Shown in pieces: positions 36,520 to 44,246 of a stretch of 47,031 nucleotides of DNA (within the stretch, counting starts at the first letter, position 1; each line of letters begins with the position of its first letter). The stretch covers positions 1-47,031 of the forward strand of contig JAGHJD010000003.1 of the NCBI GenBank assembly GCA_017886895.1. The letters are read 5' to 3'. The translations under genes and the position numbers were made by a program. Source of the DNA: Clostridia bacterium (lineage in GTDB: Bacteria; Bacillota; Clostridia; Christensenellales; Borkfalkiaceae). The notes under the pieces are model-generated. The model had not been told where the DNA came from. It ran no database searches and worked only from the letters and a program-made list of their open reading frames with translations.

Positions 36520-37131
36520 ATGGAGAAAGGAATCGAAAGTGAATTGTCAAACAAAGCAGATATCGAAGAGCTTAAGAGATTGGAAACTGAAATCGAAAAG
36601 CTGGAAAAAGCGTTGCCGTCAAGTATTGAAGAAACATATTGTAGTATCGGTAAAGCACTGTATGAAGATGAAACGAGTCAAAAACTCAATGTCTATCTGA
36701 TCATCTGTGCGATTTTTCTTTTTAATATATTGGCATTGTTTTTTATTGTGTTGAGTCCGGTACTCTCTGCACCGCGTGACCTTGAAACATTGTCATGGAC
36801 GTTTTTACTCCCTCTGCTTGTTATTATGATCGTAAACATAGGCTCTACGATCGTGTTCTGCTATCAGACGTTTGATAAGGATGGAATGGGCAGAACGATC
36901 TTCTCGCATTGTGCCGCTGTTATTTTGCTGATCGCCGATACGATCGGCATATGGTTCGCCTCGATCTATGACAATCAATTTTTTGTAACATGTTTAGCAG
37001 CAGGATATTTGGGAATACTTGTAGATATTTTGAATTATGAAGTTGAAGAGGAACACAGTGTTTTATTTAATATTCTTATTTTAGTTTCAGCGGCAATGTA
37101 TTTCGTGGATTTAGCAATATTTGGTGTGTAA
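36520..37131 (+). CDS. Short coiled coil plus five-TM membrane protein, copy B
   Basis: Length is 203 aa. A ~45-residue charged N-terminal helix (ELKRLETEIEKLEKALPSSI) precedes five TM segments (LIICAIFLFNILALFFIVL through ILVSAAMYFVDLAIFG). The membrane part is a diverged duplicate of the previous gene's, but the coiled coil is far shorter. SD gagaggtgagg sits directly before the ATG. Probably arose by tandem duplication and works with its neighbour in the membrane. Confidence 0.78.
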   Translation: MEKGIESELSNKADIEELKRLETEIEKLEKALPSSIEETYCSIGKALYEDETSQKLNVYLIICAIFLFNILALFFIVLSPVLSAPRDLETLSWTFLLPLLVIMIVNIGSTIVFCYQTFDKDGMGRTIFSHCAAVILLIADTIGIWFASIYDNQFFVTCLAAGYLGILVDILNYEVEEEHSVLFNILILVSAAMYFVDLAIFGV

Positions 37132-37136
37132 AGTCT

Positions 37137-38033
37137 ATGGAAATTTTCATTACGGACAAGTTGGCGGGAAATGTTTCGGCAGAGGCGCTCTGCGTTTTGA
37201 AAAAGGCAGAGGACGATAGCCTGATGTTCACCGTACAGCGCTTACGGGGTGACGGCAAAGAGCAAACAGCCATCAATGTATGCGGAGAGGATGCGGCGGA
37301 GCAGGCGGCACTGGCATTGGCAGCGTATTGTGCGGATAAACAGGTGCACGTTCTCGCGCTTGACGTTCCCTCTTTTTCCGGTATGTTTTGCGCCTTTTCT
37401 TACTTATGCAGTTGCGTCTGCGATGCTTTGGTTGAGCAGGAGTTTGTTGAGCGCATTTTCTTTGCCGGCATTCCGGTAAATCCTGATTTAACGGCAAGGC
37501 TTGAGAAACATCTTGCGCGCCCGATAATTGTAACAGTAAGGCTTGAGAAACATCTTGCGCGCCCGATAATTGTAACAGAAAATCATGTATTTGGGGATCT
37601 CGGGAACGAACTGAAAGAAAAGTTTGAAAGGTTTGCGGCAGCGAACAGCGGGCAGCCGTTTAACCAGTATCTTGTTCAACTGATGTATCAGAAAGGATGT
37701 GTCGATTCTCCGTCGGTATATAAGGCTGCGGGCATTTCAAAATATACTTTTTCTAAAATAATGAATTATAAACGCAATCATAAGCCATCAAAGGAAACGG
37801 TGGCGGCGCTGACGATTGGTTTAAAGTTGAACATTAAAGAGGCGGAAGAATTGTATCATGCGGCGGGGTATCATTTGGGAACAGGTGATTTCGTTGATAA
37901 AGTCATACGCTTTTTTATCAGCGAAAAGCTCTATGATATCGATGAAGTAAATATATGCCTCAGTCAATACGGGCATCCGCCGTTGGGTGAGAAGTTACGG
38001 GATACAAAAATTACAATGGATATGGATGAATAA
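37137..38033 (+). CDS. HTH protein with the C-terminal module found on Firmicute macro-domain proteins
   Basis: Length is 298 aa. The N-terminal ~115 residues form an α/β domain I do not recognise. The C-terminal ~120 residues (SGQPFNQYLVQLMYQKG; AAGISKYTFSKIMNYKRNHK; PSKETVAALTIGLKL; AAGYHLGTGDFVDKVI; FFISEKLYDIDEVN) match the helical, Xre-like module that in many Firmicutes follows a macro (ADP-ribose-binding) domain. The N-terminal part may therefore be a diverged macro-like or replaced domain. An in-frame 42-bp tandem duplication doubles VRLEKHLARPIIVT near residue 125. Last gene before the locus 2 terminator; candidate autoregulator (inference). Confidence 0.78.
   Translation: MEIFITDKLAGNVSAEALCVLKKAEDDSLMFTVQRLRGDGKEQTAINVCGEDAAEQAALALAAYCADKQVHVLALDVPSFSGMFCAFSYLCSCVCDALVEQEFVERIFFAGIPVNPDLTARLEKHLARPIIVTVRLEKHLARPIIVTENHVFGDLGNELKEKFERFAAANSGQPFNQYLVQLMYQKGCVDSPSVYKAAGISKYTFSKIMNYKRNHKPSKETVAALTIGLKLNIKEAEELYHAAGYHLGTGDFVDKVIRFFISEKLYDIDEVNICLSQYGHPPLGEKLRDTKITMDMDE
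37496..37579 (+). repeat. In-frame 42-bp tandem duplication
   Basis: 37496-37537 and 37538-37579 are identical at 41 of 42 positions, adding exactly 14 codons to the HTH-protein gene without a frameshift. The near identity indicates a recent event. Confidence 0.95.
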
Positions 38034-38080
38034 GCAGGTGGCTTTGCAAAGTTGATTGCAAAGCCACCTGCTTATTTTAT
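38029..38080 (+). terminator. Terminator of locus 2
   Basis: A perfect 21-bp stem (38029-38049 / 38056-38076, arm AATAAGCAGGTGGCTTTGCAA) with a six-base loop, followed by TTATT. The stop codon of the HTH gene lies inside the 5' arm, so the operon ends sharply here. Confidence 0.92.
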
Positions 38081-38188
38081 TGTAGCAGTATAATGCTTAT
38101 ATACATAATCGGCTGTTTATCTTGTAGTTTATAAGCACTGAAAAGTCTGCTATAAAACAGGAGAGTAACGGAACGCGAGGAGAAAAAT

Positions 38189-38503
38189 ATGGTATCCAAA
38201 ACGGAAAGGAAAAGAAGCAAAAACGATCTTATGGATTTACTGTTTTGCGAGGACACTGCCGGGTTCGTTCTTGTAAATGAAAAAGGGCAGGAACTTGCTT
38301 TCAGGCAGGTCTATGCTACGATAAAAGACGGCACTGTCTATTGTATATTAGTGCCTGCCGAAAAAATATATTCGCTGCCTCACGACGGAGCGTTGCCGTT
38401 CGTGCTTTCAAAGGAACAAACTTTGACTGTGGTGCAGGACAGGCAACTCGCCGGGCAGATCTTTGCGGAATACTATCGCAAAGTAAAAAGAGAGGGTGAA
38501 TAG
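38189..38503 (+). CDS. Small DUF1292-like protein
   Basis: Length is 104 aa. A charged N terminus (MVSKTERKRSKNDLM) precedes an all-β-looking core (GFVLVNEKGQELAFRQVYAT; DGTVYCILVPAEK) resembling DUF1292 proteins, whose function is unknown, and a C-terminal helix (AGQIFAEYYRKVKRE). It lies 2 nt upstream of the large ClpB/FtsH-like fusion with SD cgaggag, so the two are co-translated and may interact. The 155-bp gap before it holds a TATAAT at 38089 without a convincing -35. Confidence 0.7.
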   Translation: MVSKTERKRSKNDLMDLLFCEDTAGFVLVNEKGQELAFRQVYATIKDGTVYCILVPAEKIYSLPHDGALPFVLSKEQTLTVVQDRQLAGQIFAEYYRKVKREGE

Positions 38504-38505
38504 GT

Positions 38506-41382
38506 ATGAATGAAAGAGAGGTTTTAAAAGGGAAAACTTTGTATAAAAACGGGCTTGAAGTGGTGCAGCCCGAGTTTACGGATGCTAAATTACAGGAAGA
38601 TCTGAAATTTTTATCAGCTCTCGATAAAAGTTTTTCGGAATTAGAAGGGCAGGACTATGCCTGTCAGGCCGTAAAAGAATACCTCTTCGGGAATTTGCGG
38701 AAAGCCAATAAAGACGGTCCTGCCGCGGTACTTTTGTTTGTTGGACCGCCTGCGGTCGGAAAAACTTTGCTTGCAAAAAAAATTGCGGAGGCATTGGGGC
38801 GCCCTTTTGAGCGTTTCGACATGTCATCCTACTCGGACAGGGAGGCGACTTTCAGTTTGTTCGGGCTGAACAGAAGTTACAGAGCTGCAGAGCCGGGGCG
38901 GCTAACGAAGTTTCTCAAAGAGCATCCTGTATCGGTATTGTTGTTTGATGAAATAGAAAAAGCGCATGCAACGGTTCATAATAATCTGCTGCAAATGCTG
39001 GACCGGGGATGCGTGCGGGATTTGTTTTATGAAAGAGATTTCAGTGTGCGCGATTGTATTCTGATATTTACTTCAAATGTGGGTTCAAATGTTTACAATA
39101 CCGGCAATCCGTACAATCTTTCGGTCACACCGATCGCGACTGTTATAAAGGCTCTGGAGGAGGAACGGAGCCCGATTACCCTTGAACCGTATTTTCCGCG
39201 TGAACTTGTCTCCAGGTTTGCCTCGGGGAAGATCATTGTTTTTAACAGATTGCGCCCTGAAGTACTGCATCGCATTGCGGTCAGGCACATAGAGGCTTGG
39301 TGTCGTTATTATTATACAGAATATAATATAAGCTGCAGGCTCGATGCCGATGTGCTTGCGGATATAATTTTATTTTCACAGGGCGGTAATGCCGATGTGC
39401 GTATGGTAGTGCGGGCGGTACAGGAATTGTTTCTGAAAAATTTTGAAAGAGTAGTGCGCACAGTGAATGATATGGGCGGCGGCGGCAAAATCTGTGGCAT
39501 TCGTTATAATATTGAGCTTGCATCCGCTGCGGCGAATGCAGCCGAAATTTGGGGGGATAACGGTTCGGAACGGATCCTTGTCTTTGGCGAAAGTATCGCA
39601 TGCGGCATCCCGAAAAAGGATGATGCGCATACGGAAATTATTACAGTTAACGAAAGCCTGAGCAGCCGCGCTATCAAAAAACTTGACCCGGCAATCGCTT
39701 TGATCGGGGTAGATAAGAAAAACGAGTCGCGGGCAAAGGATCTGTTTGACGCATTGATTGCGGTCGGCGTTCCTACATACGTCTATACGGGAAAGGATGC
39801 GGTTCCCCTCATCTACTTTGCCGAGAACGGTGCTGTGGATTGTTATGCGCCCGGCATGAAAACGAGGGATTTTCGTAATTGGCTCAGCGGTGTGGTGCGC
39901 GGCATAAATTTGAGCAGGGTTACGGAGAAACTTTTCCGTACAAACAAAATTATAAGTTATGTCACTTCCTATACATACAAGAAACGCACTTGTGTGGCGG
40001 AAGTCACCCTTTCCGGTTTTACTCTGCAAATTGCATACGGGAACGGGGAAAGTACACTGTTTGCAGGGGCTGCGTCTATCCCCGATGTGACGTTTGAAGC
40101 GATAATAGGTGCCGACGAAGCAAAGCGTGAATTCGAGCCCGTTATCAGGCAACTTAAAAATTATGCAAGCTATAAGCGGAACGGGATACGTATCCCGCGC
40201 GGCATAATACTTGATGGCCCTCCCGGATGCGGAAAAACAACTTTGGCTAAGGCAGTGGCAAATGCCGCAGAATTGCCGTTCATCTCTCTCAATGCCACGG
40301 AATTTCTATCCAAATGGGTGGGAGAGGGTGAGCGGAAGATACGGGATATCTTTGCCGCTGCCAGAAGGTATGCCCCGTCAATCATATTTATCGACGAGAT
40401 AGACTGTATCGTAAAGGACAGAACGGGCTCGGCAGCCATGTCGGCGCATACCGATAGCTTGACGAATGCGTTGCTCTCCGAACTGGACGGGTTCTCTACG
40501 GAAAATTCCGCGCCTGTATTTGTGATCGCGGCGACCAACTTTGATGTGCAGGATAGTGAAACAAAACTCGATAAGGCGTTTTTGCGCCGTTTTGACAAGA
40601 AAATTCATATAGATCTCCCTAAAGAGGCGGACAGGGAACGGTATCTTTCGCGCGAACTTGGAAAGTTTGATTTTTGTGCGGTAAGTCAAAGGACAATCGA
40701 GAATATTGCCAAGAGATCGGTGGGGTGGTCACTTGCAGATCTTGAACTTGTAGTACAGAATGCAGTGCGGCACAGTGAAAGTGACGGGGCTTTTTTACTG
40801 ACCGATCAGATTTTGGAAGAGGCTTTTGCAAGTTTTGCCGGCGGCGGCAGAAAAATCTATGATGAGCAAGTGATACGAAAGACGGCGTATCACGAGGCAG
40901 GGCATGCGGTAGTTGCGGCGCTGCTCGGGTTAAAACCCGCGTATGCTACAATAGCTGCGCGCAACGGTTATGGCGGGTATGTGCAGTACGGCGAGGAAGA
41001 TAAGTTTGATCTTTCCCGTGAAGAGTGTTTGAACAGGATATGCGCTGCTATGGCGGGGCGAGCAGGGGAAGTGTGCTTTTATGGCGATGGCGGCGTGACT
41101 ACGGGGGCGATCGGAGATATCCGCGCGGCAACCGAAATGGCAAGACGTATGGTCTGCTCATACGGCATGGAGCGTGATATGCTTTGCTATATTGAACAGG
41201 ACGAAGCGGCAGAGAAGGCACACGTCGGTATGCGGGTGCAGGAAATACTTGCGGAGCAGTATGAGCGTGCCCTGCGGCTTGTCCGCGACAATACCTGTAA
41301 GATAGAGGCTGTTGCAAAAGCTCTGCTCGAAAGAGAAAACCTAACCGATAGAGAGCTTTCAGAAATACTTTCCGATAGGTAA
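38506..41382 (+). CDS. ClpB-type AAA + FtsH-type AAA + M41 zinc protease fusion (soluble)
   Basis: Length is 958 aa. Residues ~30-310 are a ClpB/ClpA D2-type AAA module (GPPAVGKT, RFDMSSYSDREATFSLFG, VLLFDEIEKAH, LIFTSNVGSN). Residues ~340-520 are an α/β spacer I do not recognise. Residues ~530-780 are an FtsH-type AAA (GPPGCGKTTLAKA, SKWVGEGERKIRDIF, IIFIDEIDCI, ATNFD, LRRFDKKIHI). The end is an M41 peptidase with HEAGH and the third zinc-ligand Asp in TGAIGDIRAATEMARRMV. There is no TM helix, unlike FtsH. It probably unfolds and degrades cytoplasmic substrates with two chained motors. It is separate from the cell's housekeeping ClpB and FtsH. Last steps of locus 2 output are possible, but a terminator separates them. 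Confidence 0.9.
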   Translation: MNEREVLKGKTLYKNGLEVVQPEFTDAKLQEDLKFLSALDKSFSELEGQDYACQAVKEYLFGNLRKANKDGPAAVLLFVGPPAVGKTLLAKKIAEALGRPFERFDMSSYSDREATFSLFGLNRSYRAAEPGRLTKFLKEHPVSVLLFDEIEKAHATVHNNLLQMLDRGCVRDLFYERDFSVRDCILIFTSNVGSNVYNTGNPYNLSVTPIATVIKALEEERSPITLEPYFPRELVSRFASGKIIVFNRLRPEVLHRIAVRHIEAWCRYYYTEYNISCRLDADVLADIILFSQGGNADVRMVVRAVQELFLKNFERVVRTVNDMGGGGKICGIRYNIELASAAANAAEIWGDNGSERILVFGESIACGIPKKDDAHTEIITVNESLSSRAIKKLDPAIALIGVDKKNESRAKDLFDALIAVGVPTYVYTGKDAVPLIYFAENGAVDCYAPGMKTRDFRNWLSGVVRGINLSRVTEKLFRTNKIISYVTSYTYKKRTCVAEVTLSGFTLQIAYGNGESTLFAGAASIPDVTFEAIIGADEAKREFEPVIRQLKNYASYKRNGIRIPRGIILDGPPGCGKTTLAKAVANAAELPFISLNATEFLSKWVGEGERKIRDIFAAARRYAPSIIFIDEIDCIVKDRTGSAAMSAHTDSLTNALLSELDGFSTENSAPVFVIAATNFDVQDSETKLDKAFLRRFDKKIHIDLPKEADRERYLSRELGKFDFCAVSQRTIENIAKRSVGWSLADLELVVQNAVRHSESDGAFLLTDQILEEAFASFAGGGRKIYDEQVIRKTAYHEAGHAVVAALLGLKPAYATIAARNGYGGYVQYGEEDKFDLSREECLNRICAAMAGRAGEVCFYGDGGVTTGAIGDIRAATEMARRMVCSYGMERDMLCYIEQDEAAEKAHVGMRVQEILAEQYERALRLVRDNTCKIEAVAKALLERENLTDRELSEILSDR

Positions 41383-41392
41383 GGAGGTCGGT

Positions 41393-42688
41393 ATGGATAA
41401 CATAACCGTTGGATTGCTGTTAACAAAACTGAACATGGGGATACATCGCTTTGCGCTCTCCGAACTTTCAGAATTTGAAGACGACTCGTCCTCTTACAAC
41501 GCAAAGCGCGAAGTGGCGGAACTTTTGCGTGAGGGGTTTATCTATGCCGACGGACATAAGAGCTATATCATTGACGTTGACCTCTACACGCTCCGTAAGC
41601 ATTATTTGCGCAGCTTTTCAAAGGAGAGAGAGCCTGCGGATGTGGATATAAAGTGCCGCTTTGACAGATGCGATATTATAAATTCGGTGTGGCACGTCAA
41701 AGACGTATCCGCAATGACTGAGGACGATAGAGATGTATTTGAGAGTGTGGAAGAAACCGATTGTTGCTCGCGGGAGTATTTAGACAGACGGCGGCGTTGG
41801 GTCCGGCAATATTCGCCAAAAACTGATGATGACGACGATGATGAAGATGACAATGAGGAGGATGAGGATAGTGATTTGAATCGTCGCCGTCGGGAATATC
41901 TGGAGAAAAGAAGACGCGAACTGATAGCCGAACTGCAGGAGAAGGCAAACACGGAAAATGAAACCGATGAAGAGGATGAGGATGATGAGGATGATACCGA
42001 GAGCGGGGACGGCGAAAACAGTGAATATGACGGGTTGGACGGAGAGCTGTATATGGACGAAACATCTGAGACGGAGGAGAGCGGGGAAGAGTTGCGTAAA
42101 AGGCTGTGTGCTCTTCTTTGTGAAGGCGGGATCAGGGGTGAAACGATGGTTCCCGCACTGCAGCTATGTGCAAGTAAGGGATACGTTTCATCACAGCTAT
42201 TACAGAGCAATATGAATATCAAAGGTTATTTTGCCGATTATGTATGTTTTTGGCTATGGAAAAATCACTTCACGAAGAGGGATGTGCGGGATGACGAAAA
42301 ATACGTTTTGAATATGCCTGTAAGTCAATTTTTATCTTGTTGCCGTGAAACGGAAGAACGTAAGAAATCCATTGAGAGTCTTGCCATTGTTCTGAAAAAT
42401 ATTGGCGCGAAAAAGGAGAGAGGGGAGGAGCGAAAGCAGACGATACTACAGCGGTATGCGGAAGATTTCAGATATGGAAAAATCGTGCGGGAAAAAATTT
42501 TAAAACTTTTGCGCGATGAGCCGACGATGACCAGAACAAAAGCGATAGCCAAGGCGGAAGGTTGCCTGTTTGCAGCTCGTGAAATGGACAGGGCAATTAC
42601 GGCAGAGACTTATGAAAAGGTGATTTCGGCATTAAAAGGGATGAGTAATTATAAATTTAATCGTCTCAAAGGTGAAGTGAAAGAATGA
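41393..42688 (+). CDS. Highly acidic multidomain protein, unknown function
   Basis: Length is 431 aa, 10 nt after the protease gene with SD aaggaggt. An N-terminal ~110 residues resemble a winged-helix-like fold (LLTKLNMGIHRFALSELSEF). Two polyacidic runs at about residues 143-163 and 190-215 flank a basic coil (LNRRRREYLEKRRRELIAEL). At ~255-290, MVPALQLCASKGYVSSQLLQ resembles the FtsK gamma/winged-helix type of DNA-binding segment. The C-terminal helical region has a repeated Arg/Lys-rich pattern. The acidic runs could serve as a disordered linker or nucleic-acid mimic. Not recognised as a family; neighbours suggest it is a partner or substrate adaptor of the protease. Confidence 0.75.
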   Translation: MDNITVGLLLTKLNMGIHRFALSELSEFEDDSSSYNAKREVAELLREGFIYADGHKSYIIDVDLYTLRKHYLRSFSKEREPADVDIKCRFDRCDIINSVWHVKDVSAMTEDDRDVFESVEETDCCSREYLDRRRRWVRQYSPKTDDDDDDEDDNEEDEDSDLNRRRREYLEKRRRELIAELQEKANTENETDEEDEDDEDDTESGDGENSEYDGLDGELYMDETSETEESGEELRKRLCALLCEGGIRGETMVPALQLCASKGYVSSQLLQSNMNIKGYFADYVCFWLWKNHFTKRDVRDDEKYVLNMPVSQFLSCCRETEERKKSIESLAIVLKNIGAKKERGEERKQTILQRYAEDFRYGKIVREKILKLLRDEPTMTRTKAIAKAEGCLFAAREMDRAITAETYEKVISALKGMSNYKFNRLKGEVKE

Positions 42689-42704
42689 AGGTGGGGGGAT
42701 CTTT

Positions 42705-42733
42705 TTGAATATATTTAAAAAATGTGATATCCT
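42705..42733 (+). promoter_or_regulatory. Candidate promoter of the ASCH/phosphoesterase pair
   Basis: TTGAAT (42705-42710), 17 bp, TATCCT (42728-42733). The -10 is imperfect, but the position, in the only 72-nt gap of this gene cluster, is suitable. Confidence 0.5.
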
Positions 42734-42760
42734 GTAAGAGCAATAACGAGGGGGGTAGCA

Positions 42761-43516
42761 ATGAATCTTTTCAAGGTTATCGGCTGGACGGATTATGGCT
42801 GTACGGAATATCCGACCAACAGAGGATCGCGTGCGGCTGACCGTGCAGTAGAAGATTGTATCCGTGTAAACGGATACAGGTTTGGCGGAGATTCGCATCA
42901 GGACAGGGAGGGGTGCTGTCCCGTCCTGAATGACGGGACAAAGATGTGCTATTCTATGCGCGGGTGGGGCGGAATAATGGCAAGGGCGCTCAAACTTGAC
43001 GACAGTGACGGCTATGCTTATATGGAGTGGTATATGGATGGTTGGTCGCGCGAAGGGATGCCGGGGCTCGATTGTCCGCCGCGCGAGACGGTGTATCCGT
43101 CCAAAGGCGTTGATCGGTCAATGATAGACAGAGCGCTCTGCGGAAAAGTGATCCATGAGATGCGTCTTGCGGATGAACCCTTCTCTATGATCGCCTGTGG
43201 CGAAAAAACAGTTGAGGTGCGGCTCAACGATGAAAAACGCAGGTCGATTTCAAAGGGGGATATCATACTCTTTCACAGGCAAGGGGATATATCTGAAATG
43301 TACGCGGCGGAAGTTGTGGGATTAAGGCGCTTTCAAAGTTTTTCAGAGGTGTTTTCTTCCGACTTATTTGCAGGAACGGGCTGTAAAGGGGTAACGACCA
43401 TGCAGGCGGCAGAAAGAATGTATCGGTATTACACGGCAACACAAGAGAAAAAGTATGGAGTTCTTGCGATAGAAATAAAATTGATAGGGGATCGATATGA
43501 TTTATGTGACCGGTGA
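42761..43516 (+). CDS. ASCH-like domain protein with Cys/Trp-rich N-terminal region
   Basis: Length is 251 aa, with SD gaggggggt. The N-terminal ~120 residues are rich in Cys, Trp, Gly and Met (YGCTEYPTNRGSRAADRAVE; DREGCCPVLNDG; AYMEWYMDGWSREGMPG) and match no family I know. Residues ~131-245 look like an ASCH/PUA-type fold (IACGEKTVEVRLNDEKRRSI, then KGDIILFHRQGD and AAEVVGLRRFQSF). ASCH domains are usually RNA- or modified-base-binding. It overlaps the next gene by 20 nt. Confidence 0.72.
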   Translation: MNLFKVIGWTDYGCTEYPTNRGSRAADRAVEDCIRVNGYRFGGDSHQDREGCCPVLNDGTKMCYSMRGWGGIMARALKLDDSDGYAYMEWYMDGWSREGMPGLDCPPRETVYPSKGVDRSMIDRALCGKVIHEMRLADEPFSMIACGEKTVEVRLNDEKRRSISKGDIILFHRQGDISEMYAAEVVGLRRFQSFSEVFSSDLFAGTGCKGVTTMQAAERMYRYYTATQEKKYGVLAIEIKLIGDRYDLCDR

Positions 43517-44192
43517 CACGCACGGGCTGCATGACTTTGCGAAATTGTTGGATTTTGCGGAAAATAATCCGCAGCTTACAAAGGACGACTATGTTATCAT
43601 TGCAGGCGATTTCGGCGGCGTATGGTGGAAACCTACGCTCGGGGCGGATCTCGAACCGTATCATGATTTACCGTTTACGATACTCTTTATAGATGGTAAT
43701 CATGAAAATTTTGATCTGCTCAATGCCTATCCTGTCGATGAGTGGAAGGGCGGTAAGGTGCATGTTATTTTGCCGGATATCCTTCATCTTATGCGCGGAC
43801 AGGTATTTGAACTGGAAGGCAATACTATTTTTACGTTCGGCGGCGCGACGTCGATCGATAAATACATGCGCAAAGAGGGCGTCTCGTGGTGGAAAGAGGA
43901 GCTCCCCACCTTTGAAGAACTTGATGAGGGAATTGCCAACCTGAGGAGACATGGCAACAAGGTTGATTATATCATTACACATGCGTGTGGCGAGCGTGCG
44001 CTGATGTATCCGCCGTTGCGTACCCGTTGGCGGCAGATGCAGCGCTACCCTGAAAATCAGATGCTGGCATATTTTGAGGATATCGCAGACTATAAACATT
44101 GGTACTTTTCGCATTACCACCTCGATGGCAACTTGCGGCAGGGATTGACCGTCCTATACCAAAAGATTGTGAAATTGGGGGATAGTATTTGA
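43497..44192 (+). CDS. Calcineurin-like metallophosphoesterase
   Basis: Length is 231 aa, with SD aggggat. All metal-binding signatures of the family are present: GDTHG (Asp7, His9), IIAGDFGG, FIDGNHENFD, ITHACGER and the C-terminal FSHYHLDG. These enzymes hydrolyse phosphomono- or diesters using two metal ions; the substrate cannot be read from sequence. Cytosolic, no signal peptide. Co-translated with the ASCH-like protein and followed by a strong terminator. It may act in nucleotide or RNA repair/turnover (inference). Confidence 0.88.
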   Translation: MIYVTGDTHGLHDFAKLLDFAENNPQLTKDDYVIIAGDFGGVWWKPTLGADLEPYHDLPFTILFIDGNHENFDLLNAYPVDEWKGGKVHVILPDILHLMRGQVFELEGNTIFTFGGATSIDKYMRKEGVSWWKEELPTFEELDEGIANLRRHGNKVDYIITHACGERALMYPPLRTRWRQMQRYPENQMLAYFEDIADYKHWYFSHYHLDGNLRQGLTVLYQKIVKLGDSI

Positions 44193-44198
44193 CTGCAT

Positions 44199-44232
44199 AA
44201 AAAGAGCACGGGGATTCCCGTGCTCTTTTTTT
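44199..44232. terminator. Bidirectional terminator after the phosphoesterase gene
   Basis: AAAAAGAGCACGGG GATT CCCGTGCTCTTTTTTT. The A-run on one side and T-run on the other let it act for the plus-strand operon and for the minus-strand pseudogene at 44247. Confidence 0.92.
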
Positions 44233-44246
44233 GTAACGGTGTTGAT

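Noticed and set aside
38506-41382. Calling this ftsH or clpB
   Set aside because: It combines modules of both and lacks the FtsH membrane anchor and the ClpB N/D1/middle domains.
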